Source of the DNA: Salticus scenicus
Lineage: Eukaryota; Arthropoda; Arachnida; Araneae; Salticidae
NCBI GenBank assembly: GCA_963930645.1
Contig: OZ005648.1
Span: 106,155,167-106,219,166 of the forward strand
Length of the DNA: 64,000 nt
Reading direction: 5' to 3'
Shown: piece after piece, positions 33,805 to 44,640 of the stretch
Layout: each line of letters begins with the position of its first letter
Position numbering within the stretch: position 1 is the first letter of the stretch
Position numbers and translations under genes: made by a program
The notes under the pieces: generated by a model
What the model was told of the DNA's origin: nothing
Databases searched by the model: none
Seen by the model: only the letters and a program-made list of their open reading frames with translations

Positions 33805-35134
33805 GTTCCCCATCATACTATAGGTATGGGGTACTTAGGTAATCGTGAAAATTTTCGACCTCGGTTTTTTTACTTTTCTACACGTTTTCAGGTGTGAGGA
33901 ATCCGAAAATGACAAGATTTCTATGGTGTCTGTCTGTAGGGTGTCTGTTAGTGTGTTAGTGTGTTAGTCTGTTAGTGGGTCAGTCCGTTAGTTTGTTAGT
34001 CTGTGTACACGATATCTCAAGAACAAATTGTCACAGAGAGGTCAGATTAGTTTTAAAATATTACTTTCGACACTGGCAAGAACCCTATTCATTTGCAACA
34101 TTCGAATTTAAAAGCTTCGTAAGTTATTAGAAATTTACGATTTTCTTAACATGGGAGAATAGGACAAAAATTCACTTAAACGTGCATTAAATGGAAACTT
34201 TTTACTGTAAAGAGATCAGACCAGTTTTAAAATATCCGTTTTGATGCCGGAATGAACATCAGTAACTATAAATATGCTACTTTGAAAATTTCGCAAGTTA
34301 TTGGAAATTTACGAATTTCTTAACATGGCAGTATAGGGCAAAATTTCACATAAACGTCAATTTTGAGAGATATTTTCATCGTAAAGATGTCAGACTTCTT
34401 TTGAAATATTATTTAGGACACGGGCATGAATATTAATGACTATGAATTTTCCAATATAAAGATTTCGTAAGTTATTGGAAATTTACGAATTTCTTAACAT
34501 GGCAGAATAGAGAAAATTTCACATAAACGTCAATCTTGAGGGATATTTTCATTGTAAAGATGTCAGACCACTTTCGAAATATTATTTAGGATACTGGCAT
34601 GAATATCATAGACTATGATTTTTCCAATTAAAAAATTCGTAAACTATTTGGAATTTAAGATTTACTTAACATGTCAGAATAAGGCAAAATTGAGCACAAA
34701 CTTCCATTTTGAGGATCCTAAATACATTAGACAACTTCAAAATTACGTTTATGCTATTTGTTTGAACATAATTGAATACAAATATTCTACTAGGAAAATT
34801 TCGTAAAATATTCGTAATTTATGATTTTATCAACATAGCGGAATTTTAAATTTTTCATATAAATATGAATTTTGAGGATTATTGCATTGGAAATAGTAGC
34901 ATGAAAACTAAACAACGGAATTGACCCTGATAAAATAAATTAATAGATTAGAATAAGATAAATATATCGAAGTGAACGGTGGATAGCCTATTAGGCGGGG
35001 ATTTCATTATGTTACTGTATTAAGCTTTGGTCAAATTCATTTCTTTTAACATGATTATAATATGTCTCGCACTAGACATTTCTGAGAACATAAATATGAT
35101 GGGGAACTGAGCAGAGTCCACCTATGCCAACTAG
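33805..35134 (+). mobile_element. Helentron-like non-autonomous element (family 3), full length
   Basis: Starts with GTTCCCCATCAT, which folds with ATGGGG downstream. A TGTCTGTCTGTAGGG/TTAGTGTG tract and TATCTCAAGAACAAATTGTC follow. Five tandem units of about 172 bp then run, marked by GTAAGTTATTGGAAATTTACG-type phrases near 34120, 34292, 34465, 34637 and 34802. Near the end, ATGATGGGGAAC (35096-35107) is the exact inverse of the start, then a 27-nt tail ends in CTAG (35131-35134) before TTTT. Asymmetric inverted ends, a CTAG terminus and core tandem repeats are Helentron/HINE traits. Confidence 0.65.
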
Positions 35135-35227
35135 TTTTCTAATAAAATATGTAAACACCGTTAGAATTGGTAATTTATTAGCTTTATTATTATTTTTTTT
35201 TTCAGTATTTTAAGAATTATTTATATT

Positions 35228-35356
35228 TTACTGTTCGACTGCTTTTAAAATAGCTGATGTGGAAGCAAAATCCTTGGCGTAAAACAATCGAGCTACTTCG
35301 GCGCCAACATTTAAAAAATCACCAAAATAATTCTTTTCTAAAGATGCTCCGGAAAC
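35228..35356 (-). CDS. Candidate terminal exon of an unidentified host gene
   Basis: Directly after a possible 3' splice site (minus strand TTTCCCCACAAATAG) an uninterrupted 42-codon frame reads VSGASLEKNYFGDFLNVG, then AEVARLFYAKDFASTSAIL and KAVEQ, ending in TAA (35228-35230). Its composition (Ala, Asp, Glu, Lys, Phe) and use of GCC, GGC and GTC codons differ from the surrounding AT-rich noise and from all repeat families here. AATAAA-like sequence follows the stop about 50 bp downstream. No family is recognised; no other exon was found in the window, so upstream exons would lie at higher coordinates beyond repeat-filled introns. A chance frame cannot be ruled out. Confidence 0.4.
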   Translation of the reverse strand, partial: VSGASLEKNYFGDFLNVGAEVARLFYAKDFASTSAILKAVEQ

Positions 35357-36036
35357 CTATTTGTGGGGAAATTAATTTATCCCCTGTAATATTTATAGTA
35401 GGTTATTAAATTTATGATACATTAACTTTTTTTTAATACGGATATGGTATATGTTACAAAGACGTATTCTTTACCTAAAATTATATTAATATAAATTCAT
35501 ATTACACTTTCACGTATTAATATATATTTCTAAAATAAATGACAGTACTTATCATTTCCCCACCAGTTAATTCTGGAATTTTAAATTCCTACGATGAACC
35601 ATCCTTTGCAATGCTGAGGTTTTATAATTTCCAACTACTACCTTGAAATCTTTTCTTCAACTAAAATAAAATTTTAAAACCTGATTGTTATAATTACAAG
35701 ACTATTGTTGTTCATTATCTAATACATTTTTATTATTTAATTACATTGTTGTCTTAATTTCGCTTTACCACTGAATAACAACAATGTGTAATTGTTTCTT
35801 GAAATGTGAAGTTGCAAAAAACATAAAACGTTTGATAATCAAAAAAGCAGGAAATTTAAATTCCTTAACACCCTCCTCATAGACACTTTTTTCGATAAGT
35901 AAATTCTGATACAATTCACATCTCAATTTTGATCCTATATGTAAAATCTGCAGCAGATCTCATCTCAATTTTTTCTCTATAATTAAATTCCACAAATATT
36001 TTAGATAAGGGATGTTTATCTGAAATTAGCCATATA
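35357..36036. other. AT-rich, possible intron sequence
   Basis: No repeat family or coding frame recognised. TTTTTTTAATACGG and similar tracts only. If the exon at 35228-35356 is real this would be the adjoining intron. Confidence 0.3.
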
Positions 36037-36909
36037 CAGGGTGTTCCAAAAGTACCCCCCCCCTAACATGAAAATGAGTCGGAATTATGAAAAAGGGCGA
36101 AACACGTGTTAAATGAATTCGGGAAGGACCTCTTTTGGTGCAAAAAGTTTGAGCCCGGGAGGGGGGGTGCTAAGGGGGCCGCTAAGGAGGGTAACTTTAA
36201 AATTTTAAGTAGGAAGGTATGTTTTGTGATACATCCCTGGAAACGTCTCTTCAAAACAATGAATTTGATATAAATAGTTTGATTATTAAAAGAGTTTTTG
36301 GACTTTTGAAATATGGATTTTATACTTTTGTAAACCCTTTAATCATCATTGCAGTACAAAACTATTTATATCAAATTCATTGTCTTGAAGAGACGTTTCC
36401 AGGGACGCATCACAAGGCATACTTTCCTGTTTGAAATTTTAAAATTGCCCTCCGTAGTAGCACTACTACTACTACCCCCTTGTCCGGGTACAAATATTTT
36501 TGGGGCAAAGTATGTCTTGTGATACATCCCTGGAAACGTCTATTCAAGACAATGAATTTCCATAAACACTTTTGTCCTCCAATGATTATTAAAAGGGATA
36601 CATAAGTATAAAATTCACATTTCAAAAGTATAAAAACGCATGTATCTCCCTTAATAATCATCGTACGGCAAAACTATTTATATCGAATTCATTTTTTGAA
36701 GAGACGTTTTCAGGGATGTATCACAAGACATACCTTCCTATTTGAAATTTTAAAGTTACCCTCCCTATCTGCCCCCCTAGCCACTCTTAGGCCCAAACTT
36801 TTTTCACCAAAAGATGTCCTTCTCGAATTCATTGAACATGTGTTTCGCCATTTTTCACAATTCTGACTCATTTTCGAGTTAGGAGGGGGGTGGCTTTTGG
36901 AATACCCTA
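36037..36909. mobile_element. Long-TIR element with two nested palindromes
   Basis: Outer ends CAGGGTGTTCCAAAAG and CTTTTGGAATACCCTA are inverted. The arms run on with AAAATGAGTC, GGCGAAACA, GAAGGAC and TTTTGGTG for over 200 bp. TA flanks both sides (36035-36036 and 36910-36911). Within, GATACATCCCTGGAAACGTC and its inverse occur four times (near 36230, 36390, 36520 and 36705), forming two successive palindromes. C/G homopolymers at 36054-36063 and 36883-36889. No transposase; the open frames here merely cross the palindromes. Confidence 0.75.
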
Positions 36910-37021
36910 TATCATATTATAAAAGTAAGCATATGTAATATTAATAAAAAAAAGCACCACAGAACTGGCATTTTAAAGTATTATGTACAAAACTTTGAAT
37001 AAACACTATAAAATGTAATAA

Positions 37022-37075
37022 ACTCGCAACAATTGTTTCGGGTCGAAAAAGCACATGTCCTTTCGTCAGGCGAAC
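37022..37075 (-). ncRNA. Hammerhead-ribozyme-like motif, left arm
   Basis: Mirror of the motif at 37238-37289: the minus strand has CTGACGA (RC at 37063-37069), GACCCGAAAC, palindrome ACAATTGT and TTGCGAG. Helix II is weak. Confidence 0.4.
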
Positions 37076-37237
37076 AAAGTAGACACGAGCGCTGCAGTCA
37101 AAGCGCAACGTACAAAACCGTATTAAATAAAGAGCAAAGATATATAACATATTACATTCGTCTTTATATATTTTTGTTCTTCATTTAAAACGGTTTTGTG
37201 CGTTGCCGCTTTGTCTGAAGCACTCGCGCCTACTTTG

Positions 37238-37289
37238 TTCGCCTGACGAAAAGACGTGTGCTTTTTCGACCCGAAACAATTGTTGCGAG
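37238..37289 (+). ncRNA. Hammerhead-ribozyme-like motif, right arm
   Basis: Stem I TTCGC (37238-37242) with GCGAG (37285-37289), five pairs including one G-U. Core CTGACGA (37243-37249), GAA (37273-37275), palindrome ACAATTGT (37276-37283), H17 = T (37284). Helix II is poorly paired between 37250 and 37272, which may mean loss of activity. Order and spacing agree with the copies at 7902-7942 and 25386-25431 although the sequences differ, which argues for a shared fold. Confidence 0.45.
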
Positions 37290-37334
37290 TTTATTACATT
37301 TTAGGGTGTTTATTCAAACTTTCGTACATAATAC

Positions 37335-37759
37335 AAATTTCCTAAATAAATTATTCAAATTAGCCAAAAAAAAAAAAAAAAAAGTATAAATTAAAAATTA
37401 ATTAAAAATTATTAATTGAGATTAACAAATTATTTATTAGCAATTATTTAAACTACGAAAAATCTAATAGATGGCACAGCGGAATCTGTAATTTAGTTGG
37501 TCGAACTGCCCAACTGACTGTCCAGTGCGTTATACTCGTGCAGCTACTTTTGGGACAGCGATATCTGCGTACCATTGCTTTGAAGTCGCCTAAGAGAGAA
37601 ATCATGACTACGGTTAGCAATTGTTACTAACATGGAAGTCAATTGTATTTTTTCAGAGAAACAAAAACAATTTTAATTATAAATGAATACACATATTTTA
37701 AAAGGAAATGAAGAAATTGTTTGGCAGAGCAGCGCGTAAAAAATGCAATGCTAAAGATT
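37335..37759. other. Poly(A), then a less AT-rich single-copy-looking stretch
   Basis: Poly(A) at about 37366-37383. Between 37480 and 37640 base composition rises and no repeat match was seen. One minus-strand frame here reads DFKAMVRRYRCPKSSCTSIT and HWTVSWAVRPTKLQIPLCHL after a CTCTCTTAG acceptor-like site. It may be an exon, a promoter region or a TE relic; this cannot be decided from the sequence. Confidence 0.3.
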
Positions 37760-37767
37760 ATACTCAA

Positions 37768-37937
37768 CAGTGTTGCCAGATCTGGCGGAATTTTTATTTA
37801 ATAATCACCAATATTTTTTTATCACAACGTTTGCCTTATCACTTCGAAGATTGATAGGCTATTATGTATACGAAATATCACTTCTCAAAATTATTGGTGA
37901 TTGTTGAATAAAAAATCTGCCAGAGCTGGCAACACTG
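37768..37937. mobile_element. hAT-type MITE
   Basis: CAGTGTTGCCAGATCTGGC at the left and GCCAGAGCTGGCAACACTG at the right. Flanked by ATACTCAA (37760-37767) and ATACTCTA (37938-37945), an 8-bp TSD with one change. 170 bp; internal arms partly complementary (AATAATCACCAATA and TATTGGTGATTG). Different family from 9001-9412. Confidence 0.85.
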
Positions 37938-37945
37938 ATACTCTA

Positions 37946-38634
37946 ATGCACATAATCGCAATTTTCAGCTGCAGTGTTGGTTAATAATGATATTCATAAA
38001 AAGGAGATAAGCAAAAAATTTTAACCAATCTGCAGAAAAAAAAAAAAAAAAAGATAATTCAGAGAAACCGACAAAGATAATCCCTTCAGTTATGGCTGAT
38101 AAAGATGTCTGACAACCTGGGATATTAGCCACATTCGAAGAACTATCGATAATGCACGAAGAATACAATTATCTACATTGCAAAGGAACCACGATGGATC
38201 AACAATAAAATTATAGGAAATATCTCGGTAAACTTAAGGCACGATTTTTTTTTCCTAATTGCTCCCCCCCCCCCCACAAAAAAAAAATAATAATAATAAT
38301 AATAATAATAATAATTGTAGTGTCTCTCTGACCATCCAGTTTAACGTTTTTATGTAAATGCAGAACAGAATACAGAGTGATCCAAAAGTCACAAAAAATA
38401 TATTATTCAAAATCTGTTGACCAGGCATCAAAAAATTTATTAAAAAATTAGTTTAAATTTAGTTAGTAATAGTAAAATTACTTTTCATAGTGGCACAGCA
38501 CATACAACAACGTAAATGGAACTATACACGCTCAGTGTAACGGCCATCAATCATTGGAATGACCGTCAGACGTTACGCATTGGAAATTCTTATGAAATGA
38601 GCTCTCCCCTCTCTGCTACACGTACACGCATGTT
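37946..38634. other. Spacer with simple repeats
   Basis: Poly(A) 38035-38051, C8-10 near 38266, (AAT)n about 38287-38315. A stretch at 38390-38600 has no recognised family. No gene supported. Confidence 0.35.
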
Positions 38635-38855
38635 TTACTTTTTCTTACCCTACATTGTAGAGAAAGTGTTGCAAATTTTCAAAATGTAGTTTTCCCTATG
38701 CTTAAACGTTTACAGGTCCCCTGAATCTGAAAATACGATTTTTAGCAATTGGTCTCTCTATCTGTGAGCCTATTATCTATATAACTCAAAAAAAAAAAAA
38801 AAAAAAGAAGAAGAAGAAGAAGAAGAAGTCCCCGTTAAGTATTCTAATTATTTTT
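38635..38855 (+). mobile_element. Hairpin-start element (family 2), truncated
   Basis: TTTACTTTTTCTTACCCTAC...GTAGAGAAAGTG start, CCCCTGAATCTGAAAATACG-like phrase, then poly(A) and (AAG)n at about 38788-38828, after which the family-1 copy begins. Confidence 0.5.
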
Positions 38856-39938
38856 ACTTTCTTCTGTATTCAATAGAAGAAAGTACTGGTTTCTTAAAAA
38901 TTTGCAACTTCTGATTTTCGCAGGATTTGCACTTTTGAGAGGTCTAGAACACGATTTCACCATTTTTTTAAAATGTCTGTCTGTCCGTCTGTCTGTGTAT
39001 GTGTGTGATAAAAATTTTGTGGCGATTGTATCTCCGAAACTACTGCTCAGATTTGTATACAAACTTATATGTAGATGCACCTTAACCTAAATTAGTGCCT
39101 ATCAAATTTTGGTGCCAACCGCTCAACAGGTGGTGGTTGACATAATCATCCACAATTTAAGGGAAGACTATATCTCAGGAACTACTGCGCAAAAATGCAC
39201 ATAATGTTATATACAGATGCAACTTGATATAAAATAGTGCCTATCAACTTTTGGTGTGAACAACTCAATAGGTGGCGCTACTATGCCGGGATTTCCACAA
39301 TTTAAGATAAAGCTATGTCTCAAGAACTACTGTACAAAAATCCATATAATAGATGCAATTCGATATAAGTTAGTGCCTCTGCCTATCAACTTTTGGTGTC
39401 AACTGCTCAACAGGTGGCTCCACAATTTAAGAAAAGGCTATATCTCAGGAACTACTGCATAAAAATGCATGTAAATTTATTCGTAGATGCATCTTGACAT
39501 ATGTTAGTGCATATCAAATTTTGGGGTCAACTGCTCAACAGGTGGCGCTGCTGTGTAGCGATTTTTCTTTTTAAGGGAAGATTATACCTCAAGAACTACC
39601 ACGCAAAATTGCATAAAAATTTATATGTGGATGCCCCTTGAGATACGTTACTGCGAATCAACTTTTAGTACTAATTGCTCAACAAGGGGCACTTCTATAA
39701 AGTGATTTCCTCAGTTTAAGGGAAGACTATATTTCAGGTTCTAATGCGTATAATCAAACAATACTTGATAAGTAAGAAAGCCGTTATGAGACATGCTTAT
39801 TCAAATTGTATGTATTGTTTGGACCAATAGGTTGCTCTGCTATAGTGCAGTTTTTCTCGAGAACGCGAAGGCTATATTTCAACTTCTATGGCATTTAACT
39901 GTACGAAACTTGATACGCGAGATAACCATTATGAAAAC
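38856..39938 (+). mobile_element. Helentron-like element (family 1), 5' part of interrupted copy
   Basis: Begins ACTTTCTTCT...AGAAGAAAGT, a 10-bp-stem hairpin. AACACGATTTCACC and a TGTCTGTCTGTCCGTCTG tract follow, then tandem units of about 130-140 bp marked by CTCAACAGGTGGCGCT-type phrases (near 39120, 39263, 39405, 39533 and 39677), each with TATATCTCAGGAACTACTGC. Cut at 39938 by a hAT insertion; it resumes at 44751 with ATGAAAACGCATTTTT and ends at CTAG 44948. Confidence 0.65.
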
Positions 39939-40097
39939 TAGGGATGGACCGGATACGGATTTTACCGGATAACCGGATACGGATATCCGGCGTTCTGGAT
40001 ATTTTTTTTTTTTGCTTTGCCGGATCCGGATATCCGGCAGTCCCCTTTCCCAGTACACATGAAAATATCAGTTTTTTAAGAGCACACAATAATTAAA

Positions 40098-40600
40098 CTA
40101 GTATATTGAGGCCACCACAAAACTTTCTTCTATATTTTTCTATACAAACTTATTAAGGTCAAATAATTTATTAAAACTATTATTTATTAAAATTATCTAA
40201 TATGAAGAATGGAAATGATTTTTATATTATAGAAAACTAAAACCAAATATCCAAATAAAGACAGTTTTATTGCCTAAAAATAACATCATAAAAAATGCGT
40301 ATTTATAATGGTTATCTAACCTATCAAGTTTCGTACAGTTTTACGCCATACAAGTTTAGATATAGCCTTCCCGTGATATCGAAGAAATTTCTGGTATAGC
40401 AGCGACATTTATTGGCCTATAATTATCCAACTTGAATCAGCATAATATCTCATGATGGCCTTTTCCCATATCAAGTTATGTTTGATTATACGCAATAGAA
40501 TCTGAGACATAGCTTTTTCTTAAATTTTGCAGAAATCGCTGTGTATCAGCGCCACCTGATGAGAGAGTGACACCAAAAGTTGATAGAAAGTACCCCCCCC
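40098..40600 (-). mobile_element. Helentron-like element (family 1), 3' part, reversed
   Basis: Minus-strand 3' end CTAG at 40098-40101, with a TTGTGG-like stem and ACTTTCTTCT subterminal repeat in reverse. GTTATCTAACCTATCAAGTT and CAGCGCCACCTGATG tandem-unit phrases follow. It breaks at a C8/GGGGG knot near 40594-40612. Confidence 0.55.
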
Positions 40601-40754
40601 CTCCCCAGGGGGTGAAGCAATGCTCCCACATGCACATTTTTTTCTCTTTTTAACTATAACTATTATAACTAATTCATATTAATTTTACAATCACATGTTT
40701 AAAATAACTCTCATTATGTACATTTATACAAAGTTTTGTCCCATACTGTCATGT

Positions 40755-41005
40755 TAAAAATTTAGAAAAAATGTGATCACAGCACCACCTATTGAGCAAT
40801 TGTCAGGGTTCAAATAAATACCAAGTTTGGTTAAATTTCGTTTATTGGTTCGTGAGTTACATCGTCCACAAATTTTGTGATACACACACACACACAAACT
40901 GACAGACAGACATTTTCTAAAAACAGTCAAATCGTGTTGAGGACATCCCAAAACGTGTTATTGCATTGAAAACTGGAGTTTGAAAATTTACACGAATCCA
41001 ATGTA
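40755..41005 (-). mobile_element. Hairpin-start element, 5' part, reversed
   Basis: Reverse of ATTGGATTCGTGTAAATT, ACACGATTTGACTG, a GTCTGTCAGTTTGTGTGTG tract and GTAACTCACGAACCAAT. Same subfamily as 31480-31820. Confidence 0.5.
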
Positions 41006-41062
41006 CACGAATTCTAATGTAAATACCATTGGGATAATAAGCCATAATAGTTTCATTTTAGT

Positions 41063-42068
41063 ACGTTCTTCTGTATTCAATAGAAGAAAGTATTGGATTC
41101 ATAAAAATTTTCTACTTCAGTTTTCGAGGGATTTATACGTTATGAGAGGTATAGAATACGATTTGACATTTTTTTGAAAATGTCTATCTGTCTGTACATC
41201 TGTGTGTGTGTGAGATAAAAATTTTGTGGCAACTATATCTCCGGAACTACTGCTCAAAATTACATATAAATTTATATGTAGATAATACTTAACCTAATTT
41301 AGTGCCAATCAACATTTGGTGTCAATTTCTCAACAGGTGGCGCTGCTATACAACGATTTCCGCAATTTAAGGGGAGGCTATATCACAGGATCTATTTCGT
41401 ATAGGCAAACAAAACTAATATGTAAGAAGACCATTATGAGACCTTATACTAGTTCAATTTGGATGCTTATCGACCATCAGGTTGTGCTGCTATACAGCGA
41501 TTTTCGCAATTTAAGGGAAGGCTGTAGCTAAGGACCTACTGCACACAATTGCATATAAATTTACATTTAGATGCACATTGACCTAAATTAGCGCCTATAA
41601 GCTTTTAATGTCAACTTATCAACAGGTGCTGCTGCTACACAACGATTTCTGCAGTTTAAGGAAAGGCTATATCTCAAGTTCTATTGCATATCATTAAACA
41701 AAACTTGATATATATGAAGGCCATTATGAGATATTATGCTGATTCAAGTAGGGCAATTGGTTTCACTGCTCTACTGGAAATTTCGTCGATAACGGAAAGG
41801 TTATATCTCAACTTGTGTGGCATATAACTGTACCAAACTTGATGTGTGAGACAACCATTATAAAAACGCATTTTTATAAATGTTATTTATAGACAGTAAA
41901 ACGGTCTTTCTTTGGATATTTAGTGATAGTTTTCTTTAAGATGAAAATCATTTGCATTCATCATGTTAGATAATTTTAATAAATAATAGCTTTAATAAAT
42001 TTTTTGCCCTTAGGGAATTTTTGTAGGAAAATATAGAAGAAAGTCTTGTGGTGGCCACAAGATACTAG
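41063..42068 (+). mobile_element. Helentron-like element (family 1), full-length copy
   Basis: About 1.0 kb. 5' hairpin TTCTTCTGTATTCAATAGAAGAA. A TCTGTCTGTACATCTGTGTG tract and TATCTCCGGAACTACTGCTC follow, then tandem units with CTCAACAGGTGGCGCTGCTA-type phrases. At the 3' side AGAAGAAAGT (42035-42044) is the inverse of the start, followed by the hairpin TTGTGGTGGCCACAA (42046-42060) and CTAG (42065-42068) before TTTTTT. This copy defines both ends of the family. No coding sequence. Confidence 0.7.
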
Positions 42069-42949
42069 TTTTTTAATATCAATTCTTATGCTTATGTGTC
42101 GCTTTTAATAGTTAGGTTAACAGAATATATTGTGCAATGTTGTCTGAACTACGTGCTTTGTCTGCCCTGCTATGCATATAATTGTCAAAACTTACTTAAA
42201 TAATCTGGTGTGCCACTCACACGACTTTCCCTTACCCTTGAATTTAAAACTATAATTACAAATTGGGAATTAAGGGGTAAAAAACTAGTATTGTTATGTA
42301 AACCTATGTTAAAACAATTCAAATTAGGCTTCTGAACAGATTTAATTGACAAATAATGTGTGTGTGGGGGGGGGGGGATTACCGCTCCCTTCAACATCCC
42401 GTTTTATTATTATAAATACATTTATATTGAATTCAATTCTGTTATTAAATACAAAAGTTCATTTAAAATTATTCAGAGAGCTTTCACACGCAACATTTCT
42501 TAAAATTTATCAATTTTGATCAATTTTTTCTTCGAACAAGCATATTAATTCAAAATACAACATTTGAATCGTCTGAAATTACTTGTTTTTAATTTACTCT
42601 AAGTGTCTCAGGCAAAGATCAAGCATTAAAACTTGAGTTCGGTATTCAGGAAGCCTCAAAACGTGTAAAAAAAGAAGCAGTGAATATTTAGCTTAAAAAA
42701 ATACGTTAGTAACGATATGGCCATGAAGAATTAATTTCAATTCCTAAGCAGCTTTCCAGGACATGGTAAAATATTATAAAAAAGCACTTCCCCTAACAAT
42801 AAAAAAAAAAATATTATGGCTTGAATATTGGCCAGTGTATATCTTTTGAAGATTATGTAAACATCACATGATGCACTTAAATATAATCCGATATTAATAA
42901 CAGATGGCACAACCTGAAATACACTTCCATCAGTTTTCAAGTATTGTCG
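42069..42949. other. hAT interior, unassigned
   Basis: TCTGGTGTGCCACTCACACGAC (42205-42226) matches, in reverse, part of the tRNA-like-containing repeat at 11300 and 16075, so a fragment of that repeat is here. G10 run at 42366-42376. No transposase frame was found. Confidence 0.4.
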
Positions 42950-43427
42950 TACTATAATCTAGTTGTTTTGTGTACTTCTTTAAACGAACAGTGAATGATT
43001 TCCATACCATATTCTACATCAAACATATTTTTACGCACATAAAAACTATAAATTCATTTTATTTGGTTTAGTGCAGTTTATAGTTGTTAAACTCTACTTA
43101 CCTACAATTTTTCCCATAGACGCAATGTATTTGAATTCTTTTGGGTGTCCCTCAACACGAATCATTTGTTTGATCTGCACGAAAGACTTACTGTAGCATC
43201 CCTATATCATACAAATTTAGAATACTAAGAATTTAAACTTTCTGCTTTTATTTGTTCTTGAGGTATGCTGATGATAGACACACGCACATACAAACAGACC
43301 AGCTGTTAAAAATATGATTTTTGGATTCAGGGGACCTTAAATCGTGTAAATATAACAAAAACTCGACTTCAAAAATTTTACCAAAAAACAGTACTTCTCT
43401 ACCATTTACATCCGTAAGAGAAAGTAA
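42950..43427 (-). mobile_element. Hairpin-start element (family 2), reversed
   Basis: Reverse of TACTTTCTCTTACGG...GGTAGAGAAGTAC, CGACTTCAAAAATTTT context, GTCCCCTGAATCCAAAAATC, a short CTGTTTGTATGTGCGTGTG tract and TACCTCAAGAACAAAT. Directly abuts the 3' CTAG end of the next element at 43430. Confidence 0.55.
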
Positions 43428-43429
43428 AA

Positions 43430-44090
43430 CTAGTATGTTGTGGCCACCACAAAACTTTCTTCTATATTTTTCCTATATAAATTCACTCAGTTCAACTACA
43501 AAGACTATTATTTATTAAAATTATCTACCATGATGAATGCAGGCGATTTTCATCTTGGAGAAAACTAATACTAAATATAAAAAAAAAAAAAAAAAAAAAA
43601 AAAAATAATTAACTAACATCTTAAAAAATGCATTTTCAAACTGGTTATTTCATGTATGAAATTTCGTACAGCTAAATGCCATAGAAGTTGAAACATGCAT
43701 TCCCGTTCTCCGGAAAAACTGCGTACTGTAGCAGCGTAAAATATTGGTAGATATACATTCAGATTGAATCGGTGTAATATCTCATAAAGGCTTTATCACA
43801 TATCAAGTGTTGTTTGTTTATACGCATTAGAACCTGAAATATAATCTTCCCTTAAGATGAGGAAATCACTGTATAGAAGCACCACCTATTGAGCAACTAG
43901 TACCAAAAATTACTTCGCTGTAACTTATGTCAAGGTGCATCCACAGATAATTTTCTATGAAATTTTGCGTAGTAGTTCCTGAGATATATATTCCTGACCT
44001 TTTTTCAAATTGTGGAAATCGCTGCATAGCAGCGCCACCTGTTGATTGCTTGACACCAATTGTTGATAGGCATTAATTTATGTCAACCCG
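43430..44090 (-). mobile_element. Helentron-like element (family 1), reversed, 5'-truncated
   Basis: Minus-strand 3' end CTAG (43430-43433) with stem TTGTGG...CCACAA and ACTTTCTTCT. Tandem-unit phrases AGCACCACCTATTGAGCAAC and CAGCGCCACCTGTTGATTG follow to about 44085, where GTCAACCCGGGAGCGGG begins. Poly(A) at 43580-43605. Confidence 0.6.
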
Positions 44091-44217
44091 GGAGCGGGAA
44101 CCCAAGACGAGCTTTTGAGCGATTTCAGTATTATTATGTTTTTCTTTTTTAACAAAGCGATATAGAAAAGAGTTTCCTTAAATATATAATGACCAGCGAA
44201 GGGGGCAAATCCTGTTA

Positions 44218-44397
44218 CTACATAGTAAAACTGTCTTTCTTTGGATATTTTGTGTTAGTTTTTTGTAAGATGAAAATTATTTGTATTCATCATGTTAGAT
44301 AATTTTAATAAATAATAGTTTTAATAAATTATTTCTCCTTGGTGAATTTATATAGGAAAATATTGAAGAAAGTCTTGTGATGGCCACAACATACTTG
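44218..44397 (+). mobile_element. Helentron-like element (family 1), 3' fragment
   Basis: Paralogous to 41880-42068: TCTTTCTTTGGATATTTTGTG ... GAAGAAAGTCTTGTGATGG and CCACAACATA, ending CTTG in place of CTAG before TTTT. Confidence 0.6.
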
Positions 44398-44425
44398 TTT
44401 TAATTAAAAGACATAAATTGCAGGA

Positions 44426-44640
44426 ATCTACATACTATAAAGGCAGATCTCCTGACTGACTTGCTTGCTTACTCAGCAATGCCAATTCAAACTAATGGAG
44501 ACACAAATGTGGAATTTTATGAGATTATTTCTTTAGTGACGTGCTTTAGGAAGTTATTTTTTGAAGTTTCAACGCAAACGGAAAGATAAAAGTTGTTTTT
44601 CGCATTTTTCACCATATCAATGAAAGAAAACAAGAAATTT
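44426..44640 (+). mobile_element. Helitron-like 5' start inside the hAT element
   Basis: A|TCTACATACTATAAAGGC followed by CTGACTGACTTGCTTGCT and later GGAAAGATAAAAGTTG resembles the 5' ends of arthropod Helitrons (TC start after A, TCTATATA-like). Compare 56393 and 59301. The 3' end is not seen. Confidence 0.4.

Larger units (their letters stand above)
36978..37334. mobile_element. PLE 3'-end palindrome (short inverted dimer)
   Basis: GTATTATGTAC at 36978 and GTACATAATAC ending 37334 open a palindrome with arms of about 160-170 bp and a ~20-bp centre. Arms carry AAACTTTGAATAAACAC, CTCGCAACAATTGTTTCGG, GTCAGGCGAACAAAGTAG and AAAACCG. The same terminal sequences occur at 22740-22853 and in the satellite at 1-4915. 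No coding sequence remains, so this is the minimal form of the head-to-head PLE insertion. TSD not resolved. Confidence 0.75.
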
